NCBI GenBank assembly: GCA_900473795.1
Contig: UCMT01000009.1
Location: 1 to 55,892, forward strand
Direction: 5' to 3'
Source of the DNA: Hyphomicrobiales bacterium
GTDB lineage: Bacteria; Pseudomonadota; Alphaproteobacteria; Rhizobiales; Rhizobiaceae
DNA: 55,892 nucleotides
The translations under genes and the position numbers were made by a program. The notes under the pieces are model-generated. The model was given only the letters and a program-made list of their open reading frames with translations, was not told the DNA's origin and did not search any database. Below, piece by piece: positions 1 to 8,791 of the stretch. Within the stretch, counting starts at the first letter, position 1. Each line of letters starts with the position of its first letter.

Positions 1-354
1 GCCGGGCTGCAAACCCTGCCGGAGGACGTCTACGAGGCTGCCGCGCTTGAAAATGCCAGCCCCTGGCAGCAGTTCTGGGGGATCACGTTCCCGATGATGC
101 TGCCGATTTCGGTGGCCGTGGTCTTCATCCGCCTCATCGAGAGCTACAAGATCATCGACACCGTGTTCGTCATGACAGGCGGAGGGCCCGGCATTTCGAC
201 CGAAACGCTGACCTTGTTCGCGTATCAGGAGGGCTTCAAGAAGTTCAACCTTGGCTACACCTCCGCCCTCTCCTTCCTCTTCCTGATCGTCATTACCGTG
301 ATCGGGCTCGTCTATCTCGCCATCCTCAAGCCCTATCTGGAGAAGCACAAATGA
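1..354 (+). CDS. Sugar ABC transporter permease, MalF/UgpA-like (5' end outside the window)
   Basis: The reading frame is open from the first base, so the upstream part of the gene is missing and 117 C-terminal residues are visible. The inner-membrane permease subunit forms a heterodimer with the next gene product to import a carbohydrate (CUT1 family). The conserved EAA loop that docks on the ATPase is present near residues 12-35 (EDVYEAAALENAS, then a G about nine residues on). It is followed by two hydrophobic spans and the usual short basic C-terminus. The stop overlaps the start of the next gene by 4 bases (ATGA), indicating translational coupling. The substrate cannot be deduced from this fragment. 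Confidence 0.9.
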   Translation, partial: AGLQTLPEDVYEAAALENASPWQQFWGITFPMMLPISVAVVFIRLIESYKIIDTVFVMTGGGPGISTETLTLFAYQEGFKKFNLGYTSALSFLFLIVITVIGLVYLAILKPYLEKHK

Positions 355-1379
355 GCGTGCGGGACCTCAAAGGATCCGGCCGCTGGTGGGCGCTCGCAGG
401 CTGCCTGCTCTGGCTGGCCTTCACCTTCTTTCCGCTCTACTGGGTCGCGATCACCTCGTTCAAGTCGCCGCTCGGCGTCGTCGGCGGGCCGACCTATATA
501 CCATTTGTCGACTTCGACCCGACGCTGACAGCCTGGAGCGAGCTTCTGTCGGGCGCGCGCGGCCAGTTCTACAACACCTTCATCGCCTCGACGATCATCG
601 GGCTTTCCGCATCGGTGCTGGCCACCTTCATCGGATCGATGGCAGCTTATGCGCTGGTGCGCTTCACCTTCGAGGTCAAGCTGCTGTCCGGCGTGATTTT
701 CGTCGTTGTTGCCTTCGGGGGATATCTACTTGGCCGTCATGTCCTAGGCTACGGGCAGGCTATTTCGCTGATCTTTGCCTTTGTCGCCGCGCTTGCGCTC
801 GCCATCGGCTCCAGCCGAATGAAGCTTCCAGGGCCGCTCCTCGGCAATGATGATATCGTCTTCTGGTTTGTCAGCCAGCGCATGTTTCCGCCGATCGTCG
901 CCGCCTTTGCCTTGTTCCTGATGTATACGGAAATGGGCAAGTTGGGGTTCAAGCTGGTGGACACCTATACAGGCCTCACCTTCGCTTATGTCGCCTTCTC
1001 GCTGCCGATCGTGATCTGGCTGATGCGCGATTTCTTTGCGGCACTGCCAGTGGAAGTCGAAGAGGCGGCGATGGTCGACAATGTGCCGTCGTGGAGAATT
1101 TTTTTCGGTATCGTCCTGCCCATGTCCAAGCCGGGCCTGATCGCGACATTCATGATCACGCTCGCCTTCGTCTGGAACGAGTTCCTGTTCGCACTCTTCC
1201 TGACTAGTTCCAAATGGCAGACACTTCCCATTCTCGTCGCAGGGCAAAATAGCCAGCGCGGTGACGAGTGGTGGTCGATATCGGCAGCCGCCCTGGTTGC
1301 GATCATACCCATGGTCGTCATGGCGGGCATTTTGAGCAGGCTGATGCGGTCTGGCCTGCTTTTAGGAGCAATAAAGTGA
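351..1379 (+). CDS. Sugar ABC transporter permease, MalG-like, with extra membrane segments
   Basis: This is the second permease of the CUT1 importer, 342 residues against about 280 for the family. The N-terminus has the usual first span, and the EAA docking loop lies near residues 236-260 (EEAAMVDNVPSW). Between the second span and the family-typical motif QRMFPP there is an insertion of roughly 55 residues (about 110-168) rich in hydrophobic residues, enough for two further membrane segments. The start overlaps the upstream stop by 4 bases. It belongs in one transcription unit with the binding protein and ATPase downstream. Confidence 0.9.
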   Translation: MSVRDLKGSGRWWALAGCLLWLAFTFFPLYWVAITSFKSPLGVVGGPTYIPFVDFDPTLTAWSELLSGARGQFYNTFIASTIIGLSASVLATFIGSMAAYALVRFTFEVKLLSGVIFVVVAFGGYLLGRHVLGYGQAISLIFAFVAALALAIGSSRMKLPGPLLGNDDIVFWFVSQRMFPPIVAAFALFLMYTEMGKLGFKLVDTYTGLTFAYVAFSLPIVIWLMRDFFAALPVEVEEAAMVDNVPSWRIFFGIVLPMSKPGLIATFMITLAFVWNEFLFALFLTSSKWQTLPILVAGQNSQRGDEWWSISAAALVAIIPMVVMAGILSRLMRSGLLLGAIK

Positions 1380-1423
1380 CCGTTCGACAAGCCTAGTCAT
1401 TGTTCAATTCCAGGGAGGAAAAC

Positions 1424-2878
1424 ATGAGAAGATTGCTACTGAGTTCAACGACCGCAGGACTATTTGCTGTGGCGGGCGTCCCATCCGCGCTCGCATGCGA
1501 ACCGGACTACACCGGTGTCACGCTCACCGCCACGACGCAGACAGGCCCCTATATTGCTTCTGCGCTGCAACTCGCCGCCAAGGGCTGGGAGGAAAAGACC
1601 TGCGGCAAGGTGAATGTCGTCGAATTTCCGTGGTCGGAACTCTATCCAAAAATCGTAACCTCGTTGACCTCAGGCGAAGACACGTTCGACGTGGTTGCCT
1701 TTGCGCCGGCCTGGGCACCGGACTTCACCGACTTTCTTTCGGAAATGCCGAAGAATATGCAATCAGGTGCCGACTGGGAAGACATCGCCCCGGTTTACCG
1801 CGAGCAATTGATGGTCTGGAACGGCAAGGTCCTGTCGCAGACCATGGACGGCGACGCTCATACCTATACCTACCGCATTGATCTGTTTGAAAACGCGGAA
1901 AACCAGAGCGCCTTCAAGGCGAAATATGGCTACGATCTGGCCCCGCCGAAGACATGGAAGCAGTATCTCGACATCGCTGAATTCTTCCAGCAGCCGGACA
2001 AGGGCCTCTGGGGCACGGCGGAAGCCTTCCGCCGTGGTGGCCAGCAATTCTGGTTCCTGTTCAGCCATGTTGCCGGCTACACAAGCCATCCCGACAATCC
2101 GGGCAGCATGTTCTTCGATCCGGATACGATGGATGCGCAGGTCAACAATCCTGGCTGGGTTCGCGGCCTTGAGGAATATATCCGCGCTTCGAAACTGGCG
2201 CCGCCGAACGCGCTCAACTTCTCCTTTGGCGAAGTCAATGCCGCCTTTGCCGGTGGCCAGGTCGCGGAATCGATCGGCTGGGGCGATACCGGCGTCATCG
2301 CCGCCGACCCGAAGCAGTCCAAGGTCGCCGGCAATGTCGGTTCGGCATCGCTGCCGGGCTCGGACGAGATCTGGAACTACAAGACCAAGAAGTGGGACAA
2401 GCAGCCCGAGGTCGTCCAAACTTCCTTCATGGCCTTCGGCGGTTGGCAGGCGGCTGTTCCGTCCTCGTCCAAGAACCAGGAGGCGGCCTGGGACTATATC
2501 CAGTTCCTGACGAGCCCGGCGGTTTCCGGTCAGGCGGCCATCACCGGCGGCACAGGCGTCAATCCTTACCGTCTTTCGCACACGACAAATACGGCGTTGT
2601 GGTCGAAGATCTTTTCCGAGCGTGAGGCCAAGGAATATCTCGGAAGCCAGAAGGCCGCCGTGACCGCCACGAATACGGCTCTCGACATGCGCCTGCCGGG
2701 CTACTTTTCCTATACGGAAATTCTCGAGATCGAGCTTTCAAAGGCGTTAGCTGGAGAAGTGACGCCGCAGCAGGCGCTGGATACCGTGGCAGACGGATGG
2801 AACAAGCTGACGGACGAGTTTGGTCGTGACAAGCAGTTGGCAGCCTATCGCTCGTCGATGGGCCTTCCTGCGAAGTAG
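1424..2878 (+). CDS. Extracellular sugar-binding protein of the CUT1 transporter
   Basis: This is a periplasmic solute-binding protein of family 1 (MalE-like), 484 residues, that captures the substrate for the adjacent permeases. The ATG at 1424 is chosen over an in-frame TTG at 1400 because a GGGAGG ribosome-binding site sits just upstream (1413-1418). A clear signal peptide ends at Ala-Leu-Ala before Cys-Glu-Pro (about residue 24). Aromatic residues in the cleft region (GWGDTG, FGGWQAA) are typical of carbohydrate binders. The protein is longer than a standard 420-residue binding protein. A strong stem-loop follows the gene. Confidence 0.9.
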   Translation: MRRLLLSSTTAGLFAVAGVPSALACEPDYTGVTLTATTQTGPYIASALQLAAKGWEEKTCGKVNVVEFPWSELYPKIVTSLTSGEDTFDVVAFAPAWAPDFTDFLSEMPKNMQSGADWEDIAPVYREQLMVWNGKVLSQTMDGDAHTYTYRIDLFENAENQSAFKAKYGYDLAPPKTWKQYLDIAEFFQQPDKGLWGTAEAFRRGGQQFWFLFSHVAGYTSHPDNPGSMFFDPDTMDAQVNNPGWVRGLEEYIRASKLAPPNALNFSFGEVNAAFAGGQVAESIGWGDTGVIAADPKQSKVAGNVGSASLPGSDEIWNYKTKKWDKQPEVVQTSFMAFGGWQAAVPSSSKNQEAAWDYIQFLTSPAVSGQAAITGGTGVNPYRLSHTTNTALWSKIFSEREAKEYLGSQKAAVTATNTALDMRLPGYFSYTEILEIELSKALAGEVTPQQALDTVADGWNKLTDEFGRDKQLAAYRSSMGLPAK

Positions 2879-2891
2879 GCGTCCCCAATAA

Positions 2892-2920
2892 ATCCCATCC
2901 CGGCGGTGCCGGGATGGGAT
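2892..2920 (+). promoter_or_regulatory. Intercistronic stem-loop after the binding-protein gene
   Basis: A perfect 12-bp inverted repeat (2892-2903 with 2909-2920) encloses a 5-base loop. No run of T follows, so it is unlikely to be a strong terminator. Such hairpins after binding-protein genes are known to block 3' decay and raise the amount of binding protein relative to the downstream ATPase; that role is inferred here. Confidence 0.7.
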
Positions 2921-2995
2921 CAGACATCGTGGAAGGAAGAAAGAACCAATCACCGCTTAGGGCAGGCGATGGAGTTCTCATGAAAAGGTTACAGC

Positions 2996-4099
2996 ATGTC
3001 GCAGGTGTGTTTGGATCAGGTCACCAAGTCTTTTGGCAGCGTTGCGGTCATTCCTCCGCTCGATCTGGTGATTGCCGACAAGGAATTCGTGGTTCTCGTC
3101 GGGCCTTCCGGCTGCGGCAAGACAACCACGCTGCGGATGATTGCGGGGCTGGAACAGGCGACATCCGGAGAAATCCGCATCGGCGAGCGGGACGTTACTA
3201 CGTTGCGTCCGGGTCTGCGCAATTGCTCGATGGTGTTTCAGAATTATGCGCTCTACCCGCATATGACAGTTGCCGAAAACATCGGCTACGGCATGAAGGT
3301 GCGCGGAACGCCGAAGGAGGACATCAATGCCGCCGTTGCGAATGCCGCGCGCATTCTCAATCTCGGTGCCTATCTCAACCGCAAACCGAGCGCGCTTTCG
3401 GGCGGTCAACGTCAGCGCGTCGCCATCGGCCGGGCCATCGTGCGTCAGCCGGATGTATTTCTGTTCGACGAGCCGCTGTCCAATCTGGACGCAAAGCTGC
3501 GTATCGAGATGCGCACCGAGATCAAACTGCTGCATCGTCGTCTGCAGACGACGATCGTCTATGTCACTCATGACCAGGTGGAAGCGATGACTATGGCCGA
3601 TCGCGTCGTGGTCATGAACCAGGGACGCATCGAGCAGGCGGCCGATCCGATCACGCTGTATGAGTCTCCCAAAAATCTCTTCGTAGCGGCCTTCATCGGC
3701 GCCCCCAGTATGAATTTCGTCGAAGGGAGGCTGGAGGCTGACGGCGGCGGCGGCGGCGTTGTTTTCCGGGCGGACGGCGATGTACCCATTACCGTTCCCG
3801 CGCGCATGGTGAAGCATCTCTCGGCGGGGATTGGCCAGGCAGTCGTTCTCGGTATTCGGCCGGAGCATACGATGACTGCGGACCCCGCCTTTCCAACGAT
3901 TCGCGTGCACGTCGCGGACATCGAACCTCTCGGCCCTCATACACTTGCCATCGGGAAAGCTGGTGCGAGTGCATTTACCGCTCAGATCCACGCCGCATCC
4001 CGGGTCAGACCCGAAGACACAATCCAGATTCCGATCGATCCAGAAAAGATGCATTTCTTCCTCAAAAGCACCGGCGAGGCATTAAGGCTAGACTGTTAG
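2996..4099 (+). CDS. Sugar ABC transporter ATP-binding protein (MalK/UgpC type)
   Basis: ATPase of the CUT1 importer, 367 residues. The Walker A motif GPSGCGKTT is at about residues 36-44, followed by the Q-loop (FQNYALYPH), the ABC signature LSGGQRQRV, Walker B ([12 protein letters not shown]) and the switch histidine (VTHD). The C-terminal 120 residues form the TOBE-type regulatory domain. The start codon is preceded by only a weak AAAGG. It is the last gene of the first transport operon and converges on the SorC regulator, with 43 bases between the stop codons. Confidence 0.92.
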   Translation: MSQVCLDQVTKSFGSVAVIPPLDLVIADKEFVVLVGPSGCGKTTTLRMIAGLEQATSGEIRIGERDVTTLRPGLRNCSMVFQNYALYPHMTVAENIGYGMKVRGTPKEDINAAVANAARILNLGAYLNRKPSALSGGQRQRVAIGRAIVRQPDVFLFDEPLSNLDAKLRIEMRTEIKLLHRRLQTTIVYVTHDQVEAMTMADRVVVMNQGRIEQAADPITLYESPKNLFVAAFIGAPSMNFVEGRLEADGGGGGVVFRADGDVPITVPARMVKHLSAGIGQAVVLGIRPEHTMTADPAFPTIRVHVADIEPLGPHTLAIGKAGASAFTAQIHAASRVRPEDTIQIPIDPEKMHFFLKSTGEALRLDC

Positions 4100-4113
4100 A
4101 CGACCATTCGTCT
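4098..4113. terminator. Short hairpin between convergent genes
   Basis: A 6-bp inverted repeat, AGACGA then CCAT then TCGTCT, begins at the stop codon of the ATPase gene and lies in the 43-base gap before the stop of the convergent regulator. It is symmetric, so it could act on both strands. There is no T-run, so termination is only a guess. Confidence 0.3.
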
Positions 4114-4142
4114 GGCAGTTGCCATGATGGCGCTCCAACGCC

Positions 4143-5117
4143 TCAACCAAGGGCAACAAGAGTCTCGGCGGCGTCTCCGTCGATAACAAGCCCGTTGACG
4201 ACACCGCTCTTCAGCAGCCCTCTTGCTGCAGCTGATTTCTCCTGTCCAGCAATCAGCAGGATCACGGGAATCTTCATCAGCTCGTCGAAGCCGAGGGCAA
4301 TCGTTCTTCTGTTGAGATCGTGGTCGACCTGCTTTCCTTCGCTGTCGAAGAAAATTCCGTTGGTGTCACCGACTGCCCCACATCGTCTGAGGCTTTCCAG
4401 TTCGGCGCGCGAGATCATGCCTTGACGGCGCAATAGAGAGGTCTCCGTCAGTTCACCTGCGCTGATGAAGCACACCGCTGCCGAGCGGGCGATCTCCAGC
4501 GCTTTGACGACTGAGCGTTGCGACAAAAGGACCATTCTGTCTTCGATCGTATCCGCAATGAACGGGACCGGCAGAAAAAAACCCTCGCCACCCGTTCGCC
4601 GTGCCAGCGCATGTACCACCTCAAACGGATTGTAAGCGCTGTTTGCGGTCAGCGACCCCATGATGGAAATGAAGCGGGCATGGGGCGCGCGAACGCCAGC
4701 AAGCTGCAGCGTCATTTGCTCGATGGTGCGACCCCACCCGGTGCCGATGGTCACCGATTCGCTTTCTGATAGAAGCGATTTCAAATGGTTGGCAGCGGCA
4801 ACGCCGACCGCCCGGAAGGCGATCTGCTTTCGCACCTCGATCTCCACGTCCTTGGCTTCCTTGAAGCCGAAGGCCGGTGTGGAAATGCAGAAATCAAGCC
4901 GGAAGCGCTCCCGCAGAAGGTCCTCGACCGGCAGCATGCCAACGCGCTGATGGTCGATGGAAATGCTGACCAATCCGCTGTCGCGGGCTTCCGAGAGCAT
5001 TTTGTTGACACGCGCGCGCGTGACCCCGAGCCGTGTGGCTGTCTGCTCCTGGTTGAGGCCACCAACGTAATAAAACCAAGCGGCGCGCACCATCAGGGCT
5101 TCTTCTGTATCGGACAT
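4143..5117 (-). CDS. SorC-family transcriptional regulator of sugar metabolism
   Basis: 324 residues when started at the ATG at 5117, which has a good GGAGGA site (complement of 5121-5126); the frame is open further upstream to 5165, but without such a site. The N-terminus carries a winged helix-turn-helix (about residues 15-45, QTATRLGVTRARVNKMLSEA). The remainder is the SorC/DeoR sugar-phosphate-binding domain (TIGTGWGRTI, later ISAGE and AVGDTNG). Family members are usually repressors released by a phosphorylated sugar. The gene is divergent from the CUT2 operon, with the shared palindrome 5131-5161 between them, so it probably controls that operon and itself, perhaps also the CUT1 genes. 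Confidence 0.92.
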   Translation of the reverse strand: MSDTEEALMVRAAWFYYVGGLNQEQTATRLGVTRARVNKMLSEARDSGLVSISIDHQRVGMLPVEDLLRERFRLDFCISTPAFGFKEAKDVEIEVRKQIAFRAVGVAAANHLKSLLSESESVTIGTGWGRTIEQMTLQLAGVRAPHARFISIMGSLTANSAYNPFEVVHALARRTGGEGFFLPVPFIADTIEDRMVLLSQRSVVKALEIARSAAVCFISAGELTETSLLRRQGMISRAELESLRRCGAVGDTNGIFFDSEGKQVDHDLNRRTIALGFDELMKIPVILLIAGQEKSAAARGLLKSGVVNGLVIDGDAAETLVALG

Positions 5118-5130
5118 GCTTCCTCCAAAG

Positions 5131-5161
5131 TTACAAATGTATTTTTGTTTGACATTTGTAA
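5131..5161. promoter_or_regulatory. Candidate SorC operator: perfect 10-bp inverted repeat
   Basis: TTACAAATGT (5131-5140) is repeated exactly in inverse orientation as ACATTTGTAA (5152-5161), separated by 11 bases. It lies in the divergent intergenic region immediately upstream of the SorC gene's ribosome-binding site. A looser half-site, TTACATCATGT, follows at 5172-5182. The repeat is the obvious candidate binding site for the SorC-family protein; binding itself is inferred. Confidence 0.7.
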
Positions 5162-5252
5162 CCAAGTCAAATTACATCATGTCATTCGCTGTTAATGACC
5201 GCGAATTGTGAAGCGGGTCAATGTGGACGACCCGTATGCGGAGGAGAACGCA

Positions 5253-6200
5253 ATGACTAAATTCCTGAAGCGGATGGCTGCGGCCACCGCTATGACAATT
5301 CTTATGGGCGCTGCCAGTGCGAGCGCCATGGACATCGCATGGGTCCATGCCAACGCTGCGGCGCAGTCAGAGCAGCGGGTGAAGGCCGGTTTCGACGGCT
5401 GGCTGAAGGAAAAGGGCAAGGACTGGAAGATCAGCCTGCTCGACAGCGGCGGATCGGGCGAGCGGACGGCATCAAACCTGCAGGACGCGGCCTCGCGTGG
5501 CGTGGACGCCATCGTCATCACCATGGCCGATCTGCGCGCATCGCGGGCAGCCCTTGATGCGGCCATTGCCGCCAAGATCCCGGTCTTTACAGTCGATAGC
5601 GGTTATATCACCGGTGTGATGGTCGATATCACCACCAACAACTGGGCCATGTCCTCAAGCGTGTCTCCGTACCTTCTCAATGAACTGGGCGGCAAGGGCA
5701 ACATCATTTTCCTGCGCATGGCCGAGCATCACGGAACGCGCAAGCGCGGCGACGTGATGGAGACCATCCTCAAGGAATATCCCGACATCAAGGTTCTGGC
5801 CGAACACAATATCGACTATACCGCCTTCTTCGAAGACACGACCTCGACGATGCAGGATTACGCAGCCCGCTTCGGCGATCAGATCAATGCCGTCTGGGCG
5901 CCGTGGGACGAGCCGGCACAGGCTGCTATCAACGCGCTGACCGCTGCGGGCCTGAAAAACGCCAAGGTCATCGGCATCGACGGACATCCGCAAGCGGTCG
6001 AAGAAGTCTGCAAGCCGGACAGTCTGATGATCGCCACCGTCAGCCAGCCCTTCGAGAAGATGGGCGTACAGGTCGGCGACTGGATCGAGGCCATCGTCGA
6101 GAAAAAGGAAGACCCGGCAAAGGTCATCCCGTCGAAGACCGTCTATCTCGACGCGCCGCTCGTGACCAACCAGAACTGCAAGGATTTCCTCCCCAAGTGA
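5253..6200 (+). CDS. Ribose-type (CUT2) sugar-binding protein
   Basis: Periplasmic binding protein of the RbsB/LacI-like fold, 315 residues. The ATG at 5253 follows a strong GGAGGAG site (5240-5246), and the signal peptide ends at Ala-Ser-Ala near residue 25. In-frame codons upstream to 5208 lack such a site. The body shows the family layout: repeated substrate-binding segments (IVITMADLRASRAALDAA, IPVFTVDSG) and a C-terminal GIDGHPQA segment. It is the first gene of the long catabolic operon and is followed by a 10-bp stem-loop. Confidence 0.92.
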   Translation: MTKFLKRMAAATAMTILMGAASASAMDIAWVHANAAAQSEQRVKAGFDGWLKEKGKDWKISLLDSGGSGERTASNLQDAASRGVDAIVITMADLRASRAALDAAIAAKIPVFTVDSGYITGVMVDITTNNWAMSSSVSPYLLNELGGKGNIIFLRMAEHHGTRKRGDVMETILKEYPDIKVLAEHNIDYTAFFEDTTSTMQDYAARFGDQINAVWAPWDEPAQAAINALTAAGLKNAKVIGIDGHPQAVEEVCKPDSLMIATVSQPFEKMGVQVGDWIEAIVEKKEDPAKVIPSKTVYLDAPLVTNQNCKDFLPK

Positions 6201-6207
6201 CTGCTAG

Positions 6208-6235
6208 GCCGGTCCCGGCGCAGGTCGGGACCGGC
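6208..6235 (+). promoter_or_regulatory. Intercistronic stem-loop after the CUT2 binding-protein gene
   Basis: GCCGGTCCCG (6208-6217) pairs perfectly with CGGGACCGGC (6226-6235) around an 8-base loop. An outer TGACTG/CAGTCA pair (from 6198 and to 6240) could extend the stem past a bulge. There is no T-run. As with the hairpin at 2892, a role in stabilising the binding-protein message is the likeliest reading. Confidence 0.7.
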
Positions 6236-6265
6236 AGTCACCGGACCATATGTGAGGAGAGACCC

Positions 6266-7780
6266 ATGTCGGTCAGCCTATCCGAAATTGTCATGCAATA
6301 TCCCGGCACCCGCGCGCTCGATAACGTCTCGATCGATTTCCGGTTCACGGAGGTCCATGGGCTGATCGGTGAAAACGGTGCGGGCAAGACGACGCTTGTC
6401 AGTATCCTTGGCGGTAGCAAACAGCCGACTGGCGGCGCCATCGCCATCGACAGCCAGCCGGTCACGCTGCACAATCCGGGTGACGCGCTACGCAAAGGCA
6501 TCGCCCACGTCTCGCAGGAAGGCAGCCTTGTACCGGGTCTCAGCGGCGCGCAAAACATTCTGCTCGGCGATGAGCCGAAACTTGGTTTCGGCATCATCAA
6601 TAAGGCGAAGTTGCGCCAGCGCGCACGTGATCTGCTTACCCGCTGGTTCCCGCAACTGGATATAGACCTCGACGCATCCGTTGAGAGCTTGCCCATGGCC
6701 GACCAGAAGGTGATCGAGATCGTCCGGGCATTGCGCGGCGATATCCGCCTGCTCATTCTGGACGAACCGACCGCCACACTTCCCGCCCGCGAGAAGGAAA
6801 GCCTCTGGAGCATCATCAGGACGCTTCCGTCAAACGGCGTCGGCATCGTGCTGATCAGCCACTTTCTCTCAGAAATCAAGGCGCTCAGCGACCGTGTTAC
6901 CGTGCTGCGCGACGGGCGGCATATCGCCACCCTTGCGGCAGACGAGACCAGCGAGGCGCAACTGATCGACATGATGCTGCAGCGCTCCGGCAAGACAGAC
7001 TCGACTGCCGCAGATTCCGCAAAATCGCCCGTCGCAGGCGAGACTGTGCTGGAGATCCGTGACTGGAAGACAGGCAACGTGCGGGTGAATGCGTTTTCGG
7101 TCCGCGCTGGTGAAATCGTTGGTCTCATCGGCCTGACCGGAGCCGGGCATTTCGGCTTTGCCCGCACGGTTTATACCGGAACGGGCGCTGTGGCCGGAAC
7201 CTACCGGTTATGTGGCGAGGATCTGAAGACCGTAGATGCGCGCACCATGCAGCGCAAGGGCGTCGCCTTCATCCCGGACCAGCGCATGGAAAATTCGCTT
7301 ATCGGTGAGTGGGACGTGCGTGAAAATCTCGCCATGGTGCATCCCGATCACGGGGCGTTCGGCTCGACCGGCGTGATATCGCCGGCCCGAGAAGCACGGG
7401 AAGCCAATGCCATCATGGCGCTTCTCGATGTGAAGGCGCATTCGCACAGCCAGATGATCAAGGATTTGAGCGGAGGCAACAAGCAGAAGGTGTCCATTGG
7501 CAAATGGCTCTACGGGGCCAGGGACCGATACCGCCTGATGATCTTCGTCGAGCCGACCGAAGGCGTCGATATCGGCGCCAAACGCGAGATCCATGCGCAG
7601 CTGCGGCGGCTTGCCGCGCAAGGAGCGGCCATCGTCGTCGCCTCGTCGGATCTGCTGGAAATCGCCGATATCGCCGATCGGGTCGTTCCTTTCGTCAATG
7701 GCGAGGCCGCACCCGGCCTCGATCGCCCGACCTTTTCCGAGGCACGTTTCATTTCCGCCATGGCAGGAGTTTCCCCATGA
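6266..7780 (+). CDS. CUT2 sugar ABC transporter ATP-binding protein (two NBDs, RbsA-like)
   Basis: 504 residues from the ATG at 6266, preceded by GAGGAGA. It is a tandem of two nucleotide-binding domains. The first has an intact Walker A (GENGAGKTT, about 35-43) and Walker B (LLILDEPTATL). The second has the degenerate P-loop usual for RbsA-type proteins (GLTGAGHFG), a good signature (LSGGNKQKV) and FVEPTEGVDIGAK. Such proteins energise ribose-class sugar uptake with a homodimeric permease. The stop overlaps the permease start by 4 bases. Confidence 0.93.
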   Translation: MSVSLSEIVMQYPGTRALDNVSIDFRFTEVHGLIGENGAGKTTLVSILGGSKQPTGGAIAIDSQPVTLHNPGDALRKGIAHVSQEGSLVPGLSGAQNILLGDEPKLGFGIINKAKLRQRARDLLTRWFPQLDIDLDASVESLPMADQKVIEIVRALRGDIRLLILDEPTATLPAREKESLWSIIRTLPSNGVGIVLISHFLSEIKALSDRVTVLRDGRHIATLAADETSEAQLIDMMLQRSGKTDSTAADSAKSPVAGETVLEIRDWKTGNVRVNAFSVRAGEIVGLIGLTGAGHFGFARTVYTGTGAVAGTYRLCGEDLKTVDARTMQRKGVAFIPDQRMENSLIGEWDVRENLAMVHPDHGAFGSTGVISPAREAREANAIMALLDVKAHSHSQMIKDLSGGNKQKVSIGKWLYGARDRYRLMIFVEPTEGVDIGAKREIHAQLRRLAAQGAAIVVASSDLLEIADIADRVVPFVNGEAAPGLDRPTFSEARFISAMAGVSP

Positions 7781-8772
7781 TCGCCAAATCCCCAGCCTCC
7801 TCCGGTCGTCAGGGCGTTGTCTCTTCCGGCCCTGTGCGCCGCGACTGGATGCTCAAATATAGCACGCTCTTTGCACTCATCCTGCTTTTTCTCGGCTTCG
7901 CGCTGACGGTGGACCGTTTTTTGACTACCTCCAATCTGCTGAACATCATCCAGCAGATCTCGATGCTGACCATTGTTGGCGCGGGCCTCACGTTCGGCTT
8001 CGCCGCCCGTGAGATGGACCTGTCCGTCGGTTACATGGTCGGCCTTTCCGGCATTCTGGTACCACTGCTGCTGATATCCGGCACGCCGCTGCCGCTGGCG
8101 CTTCTGGGCGGCATTGCCGTAGGCTTTGCCGTTGGAGCGGTCAATTCGGCGCTGGTCACGCTTGTCGGCGTTCCGTCGCTGATCGCCACGCTCGCCACCG
8201 GTTCGATCCTCTACGGCATCAACTTCCTGATGACCGGCGGCCGCGCCATCTATGGCGGCCTGCCTGAGGAATATCTGTTTCTGGGACAGGGCCAGCTTTT
8301 CGGCGTCCCGGTGCTGGCTTATTTCATGGTCGCCTTCGTGGTGCTGGCCTGGTTCCTGATGGAGCGCACCATTTTCGGCCGCTACATCTATGCGGTCGGC
8401 GGCAATCTGAAAGCGGCCGAACTTTCCGGCGTCAACGGTCGCTTCTACCGCGCCGCCGCCATGATCGTCTGCAGCGTCTTTGCGGGCATTGCCGGCGCGC
8501 TCCTAGCCGCCCGTCTCGGCTCCGGCCAGCCCAATGCGGGCGAGCGCTACCTGTTGGATGGTCTCGCCACTGTGTTCATCGGCATGACGATGTTCCGGCC
8601 GGGCACGGCGACGATTACCGGCACCTTCTTCGGCGCGCTATTCATCGGCGTCATCAACAATGGTCTCAACCTCATCGGCATGGACACATATATCCAGAGC
8701 ATCGTGAAGGGCCTCATCATTCTGATTGCGGTGGCCATTGTTTCCCGCACCACCAAGCTCAAGCTTCTCTGA
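7777..8772 (+). CDS. CUT2 sugar ABC transporter permease (RbsC-like)
   Basis: 331 residues, multi-spanning inner-membrane permease of the ribose/xylose/galactoside class. The ATG at 7777 overlaps the ATPase stop. Family landmarks are the DLSVGYMVGLSG segment near the first third and the docking region GRYIYAVGGNLKAAELSGV, followed by NAGERYLLDGLATVFIGMT. The C-terminus ends in a hydrophobic span and a short basic tail. With the two preceding genes it makes a complete importer. Confidence 0.93.
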   Translation: MIAKSPASSGRQGVVSSGPVRRDWMLKYSTLFALILLFLGFALTVDRFLTTSNLLNIIQQISMLTIVGAGLTFGFAAREMDLSVGYMVGLSGILVPLLLISGTPLPLALLGGIAVGFAVGAVNSALVTLVGVPSLIATLATGSILYGINFLMTGGRAIYGGLPEEYLFLGQGQLFGVPVLAYFMVAFVVLAWFLMERTIFGRYIYAVGGNLKAAELSGVNGRFYRAAAMIVCSVFAGIAGALLAARLGSGQPNAGERYLLDGLATVFIGMTMFRPGTATITGTFFGALFIGVINNGLNLIGMDTYIQSIVKGLIILIAVAIVSRTTKLKLL

Positions 8773-8791
8773 GATCGAGGACGGCATATCA

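Noticed and set aside
1763..4054. Long minus-strand frames opposite the sugar-binding protein and ATPase genes
   Set aside because: Shadows of clearly identified plus-strand genes; composition is antisense-like and no ribosome-binding sites support them.
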